A DNA stretch of 64,000 nucleotides from Haematococcus lacustris (GCA_030144725.1 JASKMD010000015.1:2671425-2735424); one strand, 5' to 3'. Positions 1 to 10,726 are shown, counted from the first letter of the stretch. Translations and numbers: made by a program. Notes: generated from the letters alone by a model not told the origin.

Positions 1-339
1 TGGGGTGGGGTGGGGTGGGGTGGGGTGGGGTGGGGTGGGGTGGGGTGGGGTGGGGTGGGGTGGGGTGGGGTGGGGTGGGGTGGGGTGGGGTGGGGTGGGG
101 TGGGGTGGGGTGGGGTGGGGTGGGGTGGGGTGGGGTGGGGTGGGGTGGGGTGGGGTGGGGTGGGGTGGGGTGGGGTGGGGTGGGGTGGGGTGGGGTGGGG
201 TGGGGTGGGGTGGGGTGGGGTGGGGTGGGGTGGGGTGGGGTGGGGTGGGGTGGGGTGGGGTGGGGTGGGGTGGGGTGGGGTGGAGTGGGGTGGGGTGGGG
301 TGGGGTGGGGTGGGGTGGGGTGGGGTGGGGTGGGGTGGG
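1..339. repeat. (TGGGG)n pentanucleotide microsatellite
   Basis: An almost pure five-base array of about 68 units that starts at or before the window edge, with one visible substitution near 284. Because the unit length is not a multiple of three and contains no stop, all forward frames are open and give Gly/Trp/Val repeats; these are not treated as genes. The G-rich strand could form G-quadruplexes (inference). Confidence 0.97.
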
Positions 340-960
340 ATAGGGGAGGGGTGGGGTGGGATAGGGGAGGGGTGGGGTGGGATAGGGGAGGGGTGGGGTG
401 GGATAGGGGTGGGCGTGTGGCCGTCACACCTGCAAGCAAAAAGGGGCGTGCTCACGGTAAGGCTGGGCAATGGGGGCCACTGATGTGCAAGGGGCTGGCC
501 ACTCACTGTTATCTCCATGTGCCATTGCTGACTTCTTGCTGCCTCCTTGTTGGCTGCTGCTCCTCCCAGCTGGCTGTGCCTCCTGGCTGTGGGGGGCATG
601 GGCCTCTTGGCCTTGGCCAACCACTTGCCTTGCCCATGCCTCCTGGCTGCCGCTCCTGGCTGCCGCTCCTAGCTGCCGCTCCTAGCTGCTGCTCCTGGCT
701 GCCGATCCTGGCTGCTCCTCTTGGCTGCTCCTCTTGGTTGCGCCTCCTGGGGAGTGGTAGGTCTGGCAGGTGGTGCCACCAAGGGTGAGGGTGAGGGTGA
801 GGATGAGAGCCACCAAGGGTGAGGGTGAGGGTGAGGATGAGGAGGAGGTGAGGAGGGGGTGGAGCGATGGTCGCACGATGAGCGCACAAGGGGGAGCCAA
901 GGGGTTCAGCATGGCAGTAACACAGTCCTTACCTCCATGTTCCTCCTGGCCTGGGTAAGG
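340..960. repeat. Degenerate tandem repeats and low-complexity DNA
   Basis: After the microsatellite come three imperfect 20-base units (340-410). A run of 13-15 base units of the form CTGCCGCTCCTGG lies at about 610-750, and two copies of a GGGTGAGGGTGAGGATGAG-type block lie at 780-845. No gene is supported here. Confidence 0.75.
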
Positions 961-993
961 GTGAGGGAGAGGAGGAGGATTTAAAAAGTCACT

Positions 994-3900
994 TCAGTCA
1001 GTTAGCACCATCTCCCTTAGCCAAATTCGGGGTGAGGGCCCAGCTGATGGTCCAGCAGCACCGCAATGACCAAGAATTTCACTTTGGCCCAAGGGAATCT
1101 TCTCCTCCACTAGGTCACAGCAGCCTACATGCCAAGTCTCAGACCTCAACTCGCAAGTTTGCCGAGCCAGCCAGCCCTTATTTGCCAGGAGTGTTACCTC
1201 ATGCTCCCACTTCTTGGCGAAGCTCTCCGCGGAGGGAGATAGGCACGGCCTGGGCAGCTTATGCAGCACAGGTGTAATGGGTGACTGTCCATAGTTCACC
1301 AGAAATGGTGTGGACTGAATAGACTCTTGCCATGAATTATTAATAGCAAACTCGGCAAAGGCTAAATGCCTAGGCCAGTCTTCTTGAGTAGGTAGGATAT
1401 AATGTCTAAGCATTTCTTCCACAATCTGGTTTGTACGCTCAGTCTGACCATCTGTCTGAGGATGATACGCGGTGCTGAAAGCAGGGTCTACGCCTATCAG
1501 CTTTCTGACCTCAATCCAGAACTGGTTGTTAAAGGTCGCTCCACGATCAGAGATGGTCACTTTAGAAAGGCCATGGTATTTAAATACATGGTCAATGTAT
1601 AATTCAGCAAATTCTTTAGCATCCATGGCTTCAATGCATGGGATTAGGTGAACCATCTTTGATAGGCGATCCACAACCACACAGATAGAATCATAGCCAT
1701 GCACACCGACTGGAAGCTTAACCACCAAATCCATGGTGACAGATTCCCAGCGGTACCCCGGTATAGACAGGGGATTAAGCAGCCCACCAGGTACCTGGCG
1801 TGACGCTTTATTTCGTTGGCATGCATCACAGTTAGTCACATAGTGTCTAACGTCAGCACGCATGGTTTTCCACCAGAACACCCTACGCACACGTTCAAGG
1901 GTTTTGGTGATGCCCACATGGCCAGCATACTTAGCATCATGCATTTCGTGCAAGATATGCTCTCGTAGCTGGATGTCATTAGGAACTATAATAGTACCCT
2001 TATCAAGGTGTCGCCACAGTCCCTCCTGGGTCATTTCCCACTCCTCATTAGGTTCAGTAAAGGCAGGATCAGTGCTATAGGCACTAATTAGCCAATCTGT
2101 GACCTGAGAAGGGTGACCAGGACACTCAGGGACCTGTGCCTCACAGTCATTAGAGACCGGGTCAGCCCACCTTAACCGCTTAGGCTCTGATGGCTTTAGA
2201 GCATCATCAGAGTCAGCATCATGGTCAGGGTCTGATCCAGCGGCAGGCTGCTGTTCGCTGCCTCCGCTGCCGCTGCTCAACGGTGTACCCGCACCGACGT
2301 CCTCCCCCTCCTGTAATCTCCGCTTCTGCTGCCTGGTCGTCACCAGGATTTTGTCAGTATCAGTCTTAGCCGTCGCTGAAGTTACTGGAATACGTGACAG
2401 TGGATCGGCAGGATTAGTGTTGCCAGGTAGGTATTTAATGGTGTAATTAAATCGGGATAGGAACTCCAACCAGCGGCTCTGCCTACGGGACAGTGTAGAC
2501 TGCGTAGGTAGGGCCTCTAGAGGGCGGTGATCAGTAAACAGGGTGAATGGCACTCCTTCAAGGTAGCACCGCCACTGTGTACACGCAGCAATAATGGCCA
2601 AAGTTTCCTGTTCCCCAGTGGTATAATTCATTTCAGCTTTTGACAGCTTACGTGAGTAATATGCCAGGGGGTAACCAGCCTGTGTCAATACTGCGCCAAC
2701 ACCTAATAGTGAGGCGTCACAGTAGACTTCAAAGGGCTTGGTTATATCAGGTAAGCGGAGCATAGGCACCTGGATAATAGCCTGCTTTAGAGCGTTGAAA
2801 GCATCTAACTGGGGTTTAGGCCATTGCGCCCAGTTGAAAGATTTGCCTTCAGGGCCAGTTAAATTAGTAAGAGGAACAGCAATGGAACTAAAATTACGCA
2901 CAAATTTACGTACATAATTAGCCATGCCAAGGAATGACTGAAGAGCTGTCAGGTTCGTAGGAACAGGCCAGTCTTTGATTGCTGTTACCTTGCTGGGGTC
3001 TACAGCTACACCATCTTTAGAGATGATGTGCCCCAGGAAAGGTAGAGACTCTTTCATGAATTCACATTTTGATAATTTCGCAAAATACTTATGTTGTCTC
3101 AGCAGACTGAATATTTCACGAAGGTGTGACAGGTGCTCCTGGATAGACTTGGACATGATTAAAATGTCATCAAGGTACACCAGAGCACATCGGTCAATCA
3201 CCGTGGCAAATGCCTGGTTCATTGCCCGTTGAAATGTAGCGGGAGCATTGGTTAACCCAAAGCATAACACTTTATACTGATAGTGTCCCATGGGCGTCCT
3301 AAACGCAGTTTTAGGAATATCTTCATCAGGTATTCTGATTTGATGATAGCCAGCCTGGAGATCCAGGGAAGAAAATACAGTCATACCCGACAATTTATCA
3401 AATAAATCATCAATTCTGGGGAGAGGGTACTGATCACGTATAGTGAGCTTGTTAAGCTGGCGGTAGTCTACGCACATGCGTAGCTCACCGGACTTCTTCT
3501 TTACAAAAAGAACTGGTGCTGCAAATGGGGAGGAGCTAGGCTCTATCAGCCCTTTGGACAACATGTCAGTAACCTGTTTTTTAACTTCTTCCTGTTCCGG
3601 CTGGCTCATCCTATAACTGGGCCTGGCAGGAGGTTTAGCACCATCCTGCAGGGGTATAGAGTGCCCCACATCACGTGCAGGAGGCAACCCGGTGATAGGC
3701 TCGAACACATCAGAGAACTCCATAAGGAGGCTCTTTAACTGTGCCGCCTGCTCAGGGGGAACACCAGGTGGGTCTTGCAGGTTCTCATAAGAGACCAGTG
3801 CCACCACACCTGTGCCTCCATCTTTGAGCCACTTAGCAGCCGTCTTGGCAGACAGAGGGGTATAAACCACCTCAGGGCCGGACACTAGGAAACCAGGAGG

Positions 3901-4632
3901 AATAGCGTAGGCTTCTTTTACAGGTTTTACAGTTCGTAGAGACTCAACTGTACAGTTAACTGACCCCTTCTTGCTTACCGCTGAAGGTAGTAAGGTAGGC
4001 TGGCCCTTAGGGGTCCGCAGGGTGAGAGACTTGTCGACATAGTCAAGCAAGGCCCCCTGCACAGTCAGCCAATCAGCACCAAGCAGAATGTCATACTCAT
4101 GTACCAGCTCTGGCATCACAGTCAAGGTGCAAAAGCAGCTAAACTGTTGGATGGACAAGTGCACTTTGACATATTGTGTACAGTACACTGATTGATTGTT
4201 AGCTACCTCATAACGAAGTGCCACAGGGTAATCATGCAGTCTCAACTTGTGTGTAGACACAAATGAATCACTGATGAAGGAGTCATCAGCGCCACCATCA
4301 GCAAGGCAGAAGCATGCATGCTGACGGTCAAGGGTGCCAGTAAATCTGAATCTCACCTTGCCATCACGTCCCACCATACCCAGCACATGTGCCTGTTGAT
4401 GCTGAGCCACAGGGGGAACAGCAGTCTTACATGGCACATCATTCAAAGCAGGACTACACAGTCTTGCTGACAGGGCAGGCCGGGGCTCTACAGGGCAGGC
4501 AGGCAAAGAAGCTGTTGTTGAGTTGGCCTTGGGCACACTCACATCATCATCAGCTCCTACAACAGCAGCATCATGCAACAGTTGTTCAGATTGAACCACA
4601 GCACAGTCCTGGTTGGCTGGCTGGGCAACGCC
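994..4632 (-). CDS. pol: Retrotransposon I Pol polyprotein (PR-RT-RH-IN), C-terminally truncated
   Basis: About 1210 residues are open from just after the gag amber codon. An aspartic protease core reads LADGGADDSF, a DGGA variant of the usual D[ST]GA, near residue 100. Reverse transcriptase follows, with PAPVLF-like and YLDDIL motifs in the middle third, and RNase H with the FEVYCDAS motif. Integrase has an HHCC zinc-binding module ending CDACQRNK and catalytic signatures TMDL, SDRGATF and [14 protein letters not shown], which supply the D, D and E. After WEHEVTLLA the frame enters unrelated sequence, so the integrase C-terminal domain and any chromodomain are missing. The element copies its RNA into DNA and integrates it into the host genome. 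Pol is in the same frame as gag, so expression needs stop-codon readthrough. Ty3/Gypsy assignment is secure; activity of this copy is unlikely. Confidence 0.9.
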   Translation of the reverse strand, partial: GVAQPANQDCAVVQSEQLLHDAAVVGADDDVSVPKANSTTASLPACPVEPRPALSARLCSPALNDVPCKTAVPPVAQHQQAHVLGMVGRDGKVRFRFTGTLDRQHACFCLADGGADDSFISDSFVSTHKLRLHDYPVALRYEVANNQSVYCTQYVKVHLSIQQFSCFCTLTVMPELVHEYDILLGADWLTVQGALLDYVDKSLTLRTPKGQPTLLPSAVSKKGSVNCTVESLRTVKPVKEAYAIPPGFLVSGPEVVYTPLSAKTAAKWLKDGGTGVVALVSYENLQDPPGVPPEQAAQLKSLLMEFSDVFEPITGLPPARDVGHSIPLQDGAKPPARPSYRMSQPEQEEVKKQVTDMLSKGLIEPSSSPFAAPVLFVKKKSGELRMCVDYRQLNKLTIRDQYPLPRIDDLFDKLSGMTVFSSLDLQAGYHQIRIPDEDIPKTAFRTPMGHYQYKVLCFGLTNAPATFQRAMNQAFATVIDRCALVYLDDILIMSKSIQEHLSHLREIFSLLRQHKYFAKLSKCEFMKESLPFLGHIISKDGVAVDPSKVTAIKDWPVPTNLTALQSFLGMANYVRKFVRNFSSIAVPLTNLTGPEGKSFNWAQWPKPQLDAFNALKQAIIQVPMLRLPDITKPFEVYCDASLLGVGAVLTQAGYPLAYYSRKLSKAEMNYTTGEQETLAIIAACTQWRCYLEGVPFTLFTDHRPLEALPTQSTLSRRQSRWLEFLSRFNYTIKYLPGNTNPADPLSRIPVTSATAKTDTDKILVTTRQQKRRLQEGEDVGAGTPLSSGSGGSEQQPAAGSDPDHDADSDDALKPSEPKRLRWADPVSNDCEAQVPECPGHPSQVTDWLISAYSTDPAFTEPNEEWEMTQEGLWRHLDKGTIIVPNDIQLREHILHEMHDAKYAGHVGITKTLERVRRVFWWKTMRADVRHYVTNCDACQRNKASRQVPGGLLNPLSIPGYRWESVTMDLVVKLPVGVHGYDSICVVVDRLSKMVHLIPCIEAMDAKEFAELYIDHVFKYHGLSKVTISDRGATFNNQFWIEVRKLIGVDPAFSTAYHPQTDGQTERTNQIVEEMLRHYILPTQEDWPRHLAFAEFAINNSWQESIQSTPFLVNYGQSPITPVLHKLPRPCLSPSAESFAKKWEHEVTLLANKGWLARQTCELRSETWHVGCCDLVEEKIPLGQSEILGHCGAAGPSAGPSPRIWLREMVLTD

Positions 4633-6156
4633 CTAACGATTGGTGGCAATACGGGCCCGGCTGACGCCACGGCGCATGCCCTGATCCCTAGGCTTAGCCG
4701 CCTTAGGTGGGGGCTGGGGCTCTGGCTCCTGGTCTGACTCAGAAGCACCAGACTCTGAAGGGGGCTTGGACTTGGCTTGGCCAGGCTTCCTGGCACCCTC
4801 AGGTGGGTGAGGATACCCAGACCTGCGCCGGGCCTCAATAGCCGTGAAGTGGCGGAAGGGGCATGGGTGGTTGGTCAGGTGGCCGGGATGGTTGCACTTG
4901 AAGCAGTATTGCCCAGGCAACAGGGGTTTCTTGGACCACAGCTCATCGTGTCTGGGCCTCTTGCCAGCACCACCAGAAACAGGGGGCTTAGAGCCACGCC
5001 TGCCGGGGTGGGCCTCACCTCCCAGGGCACTTGACGCCTGCACAGCATGAACACCAGAAGAACCAGCACCCTTAGCAGGTGTGGTGGTGGACAGCATGAC
5101 CACGTTGCGCTGAGCCTGCTTGGCAGCCTCCATAGCCTGAGACAGTGTGGGGTCTTTAAAGTGAGCCAGGTCCTTGAGCACAGCAGGCTGTAGAGCTGAG
5201 CTGAGGCCCCTAGTGAACACCATGGCCAGCAGAGGCTGACACATGCTGTCGTTCCCTGCAAACAGCAGGTTATTCCTGAACTCAGTAATGTATTGACCCA
5301 GGAGCATTCCTGCGGTCATCTTGATGGCACCATCAAGCAGCTTAGTTCGGGCGACGTTACAGTCATCCCGCAGGTCATCTCCTGTATACTCGCAGAATGC
5401 AGTACGCAGGTAAGACCAGTCGGGGACGTCAGCATACAAGGCAGCATAAGACTCCTTGATGGATGGATACCAGGTGTTGCGAGCAGCGCCAGTCAGGAAA
5501 GCAGGCAGTGTTGATGCAACATCAAGGCGGCAGCGTTCACAGTGACGCTCAAGGTCGTCGCAGAACGCTAAGGCTCTGCGATGGGTGCTGCTGCACGCAT
5601 CAGTCCACTTGTCTGGACCAGGTATAGACCTTGAACCCAAAGACAAGGGAAGAGGCAAGGCAAGAGGCGAGGGACCCGTAGGGGCGGCTCGTCCTGGGCC
5701 TGCAGCACCTGCACCAGGCTGTCTAGTCGACGCAGGAGCAGCTGCCCTGCCTGCTAGATCTGGCCTGCGAGGTGGAAGAGTAGGCGACTTCACCTGAGAC
5801 GTAATTGTCGACAGGGCTTGACGCAGGGCTTCATTCTCAGCCTGAATTTGCAGCTGTTGAGCCTCCAGCTCGAGGATGTAGTCTTCGTCTCCTCCAATGT
5901 AGCGGGGTCGCTCGTCCATCTCGCCTTCTTCCATATCACCACCAGGGGTATCCTCTGGGTTATCGCCAGAAGGATGGTCATCAGGGGCTTTAGAGCCACC
6001 TGAGAAAGTCTCAACCACGGCGTTGAACTTCGCACGCAGCTGCGGATTAGTCCGAGCAGCCTCCAGGAGCTTATCTAGCATATCGGGCTCTGAAGGAGTA
6101 TTAGCAGGTGGTTCGGCTCCGGCGGGTGGCCCGCCATTGCCTGGATTGTCTGTCAT
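4633..6156 (-). CDS. gag: Retrotransposon I Gag with CCHC zinc knuckle
   Basis: This is the nucleocapsid/capsid protein of the element, about 507 residues from the chosen Met at 6156. The frame is open to 6186, but the stretch beyond overlaps the likely primer-binding site. The N-terminal third is acidic and Pro/Ala-rich. A central part resembles a retrotransposon capsid (WYPSIKESYA, then the LLGQYITEFRNNL region). Near the C-terminus is a zinc knuckle, CFKCNHPGHLTNHPC, that would bind the genomic RNA. The ORF ends in a single TAG at 4633-4635 followed directly by an open pol frame, which suggests a Gag-Pol fusion made by occasional readthrough. No internal break is seen. Confidence 0.85.
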   Translation of the reverse strand: MTDNPGNGGPPAGAEPPANTPSEPDMLDKLLEAARTNPQLRAKFNAVVETFSGGSKAPDDHPSGDNPEDTPGGDMEEGEMDERPRYIGGDEDYILELEAQQLQIQAENEALRQALSTITSQVKSPTLPPRRPDLAGRAAAPASTRQPGAGAAGPGRAAPTGPSPLALPLPLSLGSRSIPGPDKWTDACSSTHRRALAFCDDLERHCERCRLDVASTLPAFLTGAARNTWYPSIKESYAALYADVPDWSYLRTAFCEYTGDDLRDDCNVARTKLLDGAIKMTAGMLLGQYITEFRNNLLFAGNDSMCQPLLAMVFTRGLSSALQPAVLKDLAHFKDPTLSQAMEAAKQAQRNVVMLSTTTPAKGAGSSGVHAVQASSALGGEAHPGRRGSKPPVSGGAGKRPRHDELWSKKPLLPGQYCFKCNHPGHLTNHPCPFRHFTAIEARRRSGYPHPPEGARKPGQAKSKPPSESGASESDQEPEPQPPPKAAKPRDQGMRRGVSRARIATNR

Positions 6157-6187
6157 GTTGCTGTACCGACGTCGGTCGGAAACCATT

Positions 6188-6417
6188 TGTAACGGCGTAG
6201 CCGCTGCCTTTAATCTTACAGTGTGAGCGGCATGTCCACTTAGAAATGTCCAACGCAGTCTCTACTATCCACACTCTCGCACAGCAACTGAGCCCAGGGT
6301 TAGAACGGGACCCTCGGGAGTCGAACCCGAATGGTGAGCTGGTAGCAGCCCACCATTGACCTCCTCAGTCACTCTGCTAAAGTGTGGTTTACGGATACGC
6401 ATAAGCGCACCGTCACA
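6188..6417 (-). repeat. LTR of retrotransposon I (230 bp)
   Basis: The boundaries are inferred from inverted termini TGTAACGG and CCGTCACA, from the gag/primer-binding side at 6187, and from the sharp start of similarity to gene U copy 2 at 6418. The size matches the 227-bp LTR of retrotransposon II, whose ends are TGTAACGG and CCGTTGCA. Only one LTR is present, so the borders cannot be confirmed by comparison. Confidence 0.65.
6308..6384 (-). other. tRNA-like sequence with pol III A/B boxes inside the LTR
   Basis: On the minus strand a perfect B box, GGTTCGACTCC, lies in a 5-bp T-arm (TCGGG / CCCGA around a 7-base loop). An A-box-like TAGCAGAGTGA lies about 45 bases upstream, with a hairpin between them (AATGGTG / CACCATT). 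The 3' GGGTCCC has no pairing partner upstream, so an acceptor stem is missing and a functional tRNA is unlikely. It is a tRNA-derived, SINE-like sequence or a pol III promoter captured by the LTR. Confidence 0.45.
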
Positions 6418-7858
6418 CTGCCCGGCTCCTGACCCACCCGCGTTGACAGCCAACTTCATTCCCACGCAAGTGGGGCGCCGTGGGAAGCCTGCGGCCAGGA
6501 CACCTGCATACCTCACACGACACTACCTCAGCACAGCCAGGCTGGTGCTGCAGACACAGGTCAGCCGCCGCCTCATCCCTGCTTGCCGTCTGGCGGCATG
6601 CGGGAGAGGCAGTGGCTGAGGTAGCAGAGTGCCAGCAGCGGCGGGCGCCGGCCTGGGCTCTTGAGCTCTGCAAGCACCTGCAGGACAGTGATCTGCTACT
6701 GAGGATCACTGTTGTGGCAGTGGTAGGCCAGACATACCTCATGCCTGAGCTTCTGTGGGCCAGCAAGGACGACGGCTTGCATGCCTTTGAGTTGTACCGC
6801 CACATCCAGCAGGTTTGCAAGGGCCTGCAGCAGCCATGGGCCAACAACGCGCAGCTGCTGTCACAGCTGCACAGCAAGCTACAACAGCTAGTGCCAATCG
6901 ATCAACAGGAGCAGCAGAAGCAGCAGCTGGCCACCTACTTACAGCAGCATTGTGCAGCCATGGAGGACTACTACAGACAGCACTGCAAACGGCAGCTGGA
7001 CATGCCCCACCTCATGGCTGCGCTGGGGGGGTCAGACCCGCAGTCGTGCAAAGAAGTGGCCGCCAAGGTGGTGCAGTGTGCCGCCCTGCGCATGGATGAC
7101 GGGCATACTGACCCGGGTGTGTGGGACCCTCACTGCACGTGGCACCAGTTCCAACAGGACATCCAGGCCATGGTTGAGGGCAGCCCATGGTTGAGGGCAG
7201 CCCACCGGGTTGCGCCTCCACCTCGAGGTGTACTTCCTGGCATGTCCCACCTCCAATGCCCCAGTGGAGTCCTTGCTACAGTTGCGGAAGCATGGAGCTG
7301 GCCGCTTCATGGAGCTGCCTGCGCTCCTGGAGCATATGTCCCTACACACACATAGGTCCACCCTCAACAACATAGATGTGCAAGACTTCACGCTGCAGCT
7401 GCCTAAGATTCGCGCTGCGGTGCGGCTGCATGAGGTGGCTGCAGCCGTAGCCAGGGCACCAGCCACAGCCGCACGCAAAGCCACAGCAACTGCTTGCAGT
7501 GTTGGGGTGGTTGTGGTGAATGTGGGGGACCATGCAAGCCAGCAGCGGGTGGCAGCAGCAGCAACAACAGCAGGGTGCAGCAGAGTTGTGCCAGCAGGTG
7601 TGCCCCCCCCACAGCCCCACCCGCCCCCGCAGCCACCCCCACAGCAGCCACCCCTGCAGCAGGGCTGTAGCTCGTGGGGCGAAGGGCCCCCTGCATCACC
7701 TGATTTCGGCCACATGTATCAGTTAGCACTAGCTGCAATCGCTACCGAGGGGCAGGCTGCTATGGCGCAAGCGCCGGCTCCTGGCTGCACGCTCCGCAAG
7801 CGTACCACACCTGCTGGGTTGGGGCAGCCCCAGACAGCTGCCAAGCGCAAGCGGTGAC
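6418..7858 (+). pseudogene. Transposon gene family U, copy 1 (5' end lost, frames broken)
   Basis: The first stretch (about 6418-6570) is over 90% identical by eye to the coding strand of the ORF at 39.6-41.2 kb, and the C-terminus ends with the same [12 protein letters not shown] and AAKRKR motifs. Between them is an alpha-helical, Gln-rich region containing LELCKHLQDSDLL and then a segment reading CPTSNAPVES. That motif resembles the C-terminal core of hAT-like transposases, but this is an inference. Three different frames are needed to read it. A 17-bp tandem duplication at about 7167-7203 is one visible indel. The 5' half is absent, probably lost when retrotransposon I inserted. Function is unknown; I call it a transposon protein because two copies share the same 3' repeat. 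Confidence 0.6.
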
Positions 7859-7899
7859 GCACGAGACATAGTTAGGCAAAGGTTGTAGTGGCCACCTCT

Positions 7900-8250
7900 C
7901 CCAACCGCACCTGCCAACTGCCTCCGTGCCACATGCCAGCAACCGCTTTCCGATCCGACTGCTACTGACGACGCGCATGCACACGTAGAGCAGCCTAAGC
8001 GACGCGGGCGGTCGTAGCGATGACTGCATGGCCCACAACGGCTCAAATTTTAACCATTAACTTTGACTCTTTGCTGTGCACGGCCTACTGAGTGCATAAC
8101 TATTCTGGATGGGTGACAGGTAGCTGGCTGGGTTAGCTCCATTACAAACCATCTAGCATAGTATTTGGCGCAGTGAGTGCAAAGTTACAGCCGTCCTACT
8201 ACCAGGGGTCGGTTTCCTGTCATTTTCTGACAGTTGGGAACACCTGAGTT
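7900..8250 (-). repeat. Repeat R1, copy 1 (3' end of U element)
   Basis: The reverse complement matches R1 at 39,243-39,565, 55,350-55,700 and 60,703-61,030, including the blocks CAGTAGGCCGTGCACAGCAA and GGAAACCGACCCCTGGTAG. It lies directly downstream of U copy 1, as R1 copy 2 lies downstream of U copy 2, so R1 is likely the 3' terminus of the U transposon. The outer end reads TCAGGTGTTCCCAAC. Confidence 0.8.
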
Positions 8251-8408
8251 TCACTCCACTGTCAGCAACATACAAAACTCATGTAACACGGAACAACTTT
8301 TTTGACTGTGGGTAAACTCACTCAGCTACTCCAATTAAGTTGAAACATCCTCGGCCGCACCCTTGATGACTACAAACCCCACACCGGTGGCACATTCCCC
8401 CTAAATTA

Positions 8409-8572
8409 TTGGGCACCTCATCAAAACTAATACTAAATCTTACAGCTGTAATACTAAATCTTAATGCTAAAATGATTATATCTCAGTTTAATCTTAATTT
8501 AATGCTTAAATCTTAATGCCCTAATACCTAATCTTGATACTAAGTCTTTATTAGTTTTGATGAGGTGCCCAG
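8409..8572. mobile_element. TA-flanked foldback MITE, 164 bp
   Basis: Inverted terminal repeats of 24 bp (8409-8432 and 8549-8572) match at all but the outermost base and start TTGGGCACCTCATC. A TA dinucleotide flanks both sides (8407-8408, 8573-8574), as expected for a Tc1/mariner target duplication. The interior is AT-rich, unlike its surroundings, and non-coding. Confidence 0.8.
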
Positions 8573-8574
8573 TA

Positions 8575-9690
8575 ATATAGTCAATGAAAGGCTACCAGGC
8601 TGTGTAAGCTACCAGGGCCTATGCATTGTTGCAGGCCCGACCATCAATGCCCCGCCGGTACTCTGCAGACCGGTGCAGCAAAGGCTTCACCCTGACACTG
8701 TCAATGACAGTCAGTGACTTCAGTCATTGCAGGCCCAACATTGCACACCTATGAAAGGAAAGAGGAGGGACTGCAGGGCATAAGGCAGACTGCCGTCAAC
8801 CATCAGTATGGCAGGGCCAGCCGACAATCAACAGGTCCCTGCCACTGGTAAGATTGCAGTAGCAAGTTCCTGATGTTACACGGAGGGCTGACTCTAGACA
8901 AGCACGGAAGATGCCGAGAAACTGGCATCTAGCAGGATTTGAGCTCTGTACCTATTGGTAAACATACGCCAAGGCTGTCGCTTGAGCTAATATGAAGTCC
9001 CTTGAGCTATTATGAGCTAATATGGGCACTTTTGGCTACGGCACTTTTGGCTCGGAGCTAATAATAGCGGACTCACCCTACCTGCCAGGCCCAGGCCCAA
9101 GCCATGGCGCAAAGCCAGACGCGGCGCTGTTAAACAAGGCTTGCACCTTGGGCCAAACCCCTTGGCTGCTGTCAGACTGTCAGCTATTGTGCTGGGGTGG
9201 CAAGCTGGGGGCTGTAAGCTGTGACCTGGCTGTAATGTAGCTGTAATGTGGACATGGCACATTGGCATGACGCTAGGTGTGTAGGCTCGATGCTTCTTCT
9301 ACTTACCATAGAGACACAAACCGTGCATGTCACACATCACTTGCACTCGCCATGCAGACTTGAGCAATGTATTAGCATGTAACTTCATGTTAAATGCGAT
9401 CGTTGTGCAGCGCTGGACTGATGTAAGGTGTCAGTTTGCTCCGAATGTCAGAGTTTGCTGCAGCCTAGTGCCCCAGACTGCCCAACTGCCCATCCGCTCC
9501 CCAGGCCACTGACCTAGAGCCTCACGCAATGGGACCTCTTGACAGTTTTGCTGCCCCGGCCACTGAGCCCCTCACTGCTGAGGCTAGGCGGCAGTCCAAT
9601 GCTGTAATGTAGCGTCACACAGCCGTATATTGTCACGGGAAACCCAAGTTGCTTGCAAAGGCCACCGCCCGTCTTAATGCGCATCGCGTG
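8575..9690. other. Non-coding stretch, nothing recognised
   Basis: No ORF with recognisable similarity, RNA gene or clear repeat was found between the MITE and Fanzor copy E. Short ORFs here have no family features. Confidence 0.5.
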
Positions 9691-10079
9691 ATGGCTAAGA
9701 AGGGCAGCGGCAAGCACAAGAAGGACCCGGGAAAGAAACAGAAAGGTGCGTGTCCCCAGCCGACTGTGAGCTCCGTGAGTTACGCGCTGTGTGAATAACC
9801 CGTGTGTGATAACCCAAGGGCAAGGGCAAGGGCAAGGGCAAGGCGGCCAAAGCCAAGCCAGCACCACAGCCAGGCAGGTGGCTGGACAGGGACTGCAATG
9901 CAGCATTGAACATGCAGCGCATTGGGAAGAGCAGGTGGCGGCCGCTGGAGCTGTGCTACTGGCCAGACCAGGGAGCTCTGCCAGCCAAGGGCAAGGAGTA
10001 CCCTGGCCTGGGCTACAAGCGGCTGCGAGATAAGCCACTAAAGGCCCAGCAGCAGCAGCAGCCTGCTGAGGCACAGTAG
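9691..10079 (+). pseudogene. Fanzor copy E: miniature with RuvC-III and tail only
   Basis: Exon 1 (9691-9774) encodes a Lys-rich, nuclear-signal-like start (MAKKGSGKHKKDPGKKQK). A GTGAGT donor at 9775 and an AAG acceptor at 9818 bound a 44-bp intron, short for this type of genome. Exon 2 starts in the same phase with Gly-Lys repeats, then RWLDRDCNAALNMQR (RuvC-III, catalytic Asp codon 9891-9893), GKEYPGLGYKRLRD and a Gln-rich end. The 114-residue product has no RuvC-I Asp and no EFRTS glutamate, so it cannot be a nuclease. The C-terminus matches copies B, C and D. It could be an internally deleted Fanzor or a small RNA-binding derivative; the second is speculation. Confidence 0.7.
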
Positions 10080-10685
10080 GTCACCCCCGCCATTGGCTGC
10101 ACCCCCATGGCTCAAGAGATAACTTTCTAACTCATTTCTGCACGGATGAGGCCGCCGATTTGTGCGATGAGTTGCTGATGGCCCGAATAGAGTGCAGACA
10201 GCCCCAGCGTTTTGCCGGGTGGCTGGCCTCAACACGCGACGTGTTCTGGAGCGTCGCAGACACATTTAGCGACGGCATTAGGCAGCCTGGACCCAGAGCG
10301 GCGTGAATGGCGCATCCTGACTGGACATGCCAACTTTTCAGGTTAGCACGCATCAGTGCTGCAACGTCCTAGCACGAATCGAGACCCTCTCCCAAGCTCA
10401 CCTGCTGCTTCCCGGCCTGCTTCCTTGCCCCCCGCTCCAAAGTGTCACCTTTTGTCATCAAACGGCGCCTCTGCAGGTCGATGGCATTGCGGGTTGGGAG
10501 CGTGACCGCGATTGTGGATTGTTGCTGAAAACAGGTTCAGTCCACATGTTGCAGCAATTTGTAGGTTGCACAAGACTTCCTGATTACTGGTGCTTGTGGC
10601 TTCTGAGCAACCTCGAACGGCAAGAATTAGTGAAAAACATGCAGACACTGAGCTGGGAAAAGTGTTTGCCGTTGTGCAGGCCTGT
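10080..10685. other. Non-coding stretch, nothing recognised
   Basis: No gene, RNA or repeat could be supported between copy E and the repeat-rich segment beginning near 10,690. The conserved 3' block of Fanzor copies B, C and D is not present after copy E. Confidence 0.45.
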
Positions 10686-10690
10686 AACAC

Positions 10691-10726
10691 GGCATTAGGC
10701 ATTAGGCATTAGGCATTAGGCATTAG
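10691..10726. repeat. (GCATTAG)5 seven-base repeat
   Basis: Five tandem GCATTAG units, followed by a second copy of the short flanking string CTGTAACACGGCATTAGG. The unit differs from the TTTAGGG or TTTTAGGG telomere repeats of green algae. Confidence 0.8.

Larger units (their letters stand above)
994..6417 (-). mobile_element. Ty3/Gypsy LTR retrotransposon I, 3'-truncated
   Basis: Reading on the minus strand: one LTR (6188-6417), a candidate primer-binding site beginning TGG at about 6185, gag, a single amber codon, then pol with protease, reverse transcriptase, RNase H and integrase in Ty3/Gypsy order. No second LTR is visible at the low-coordinate end. The reading frame leaves recognisable integrase C-terminal sequence near 1190, so the 3' part is lost. 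The LTR outer end (6417/6418) coincides with the point where similarity to transposon gene U copy 2 begins, so this element appears to have inserted into U copy 1. Confidence 0.85.
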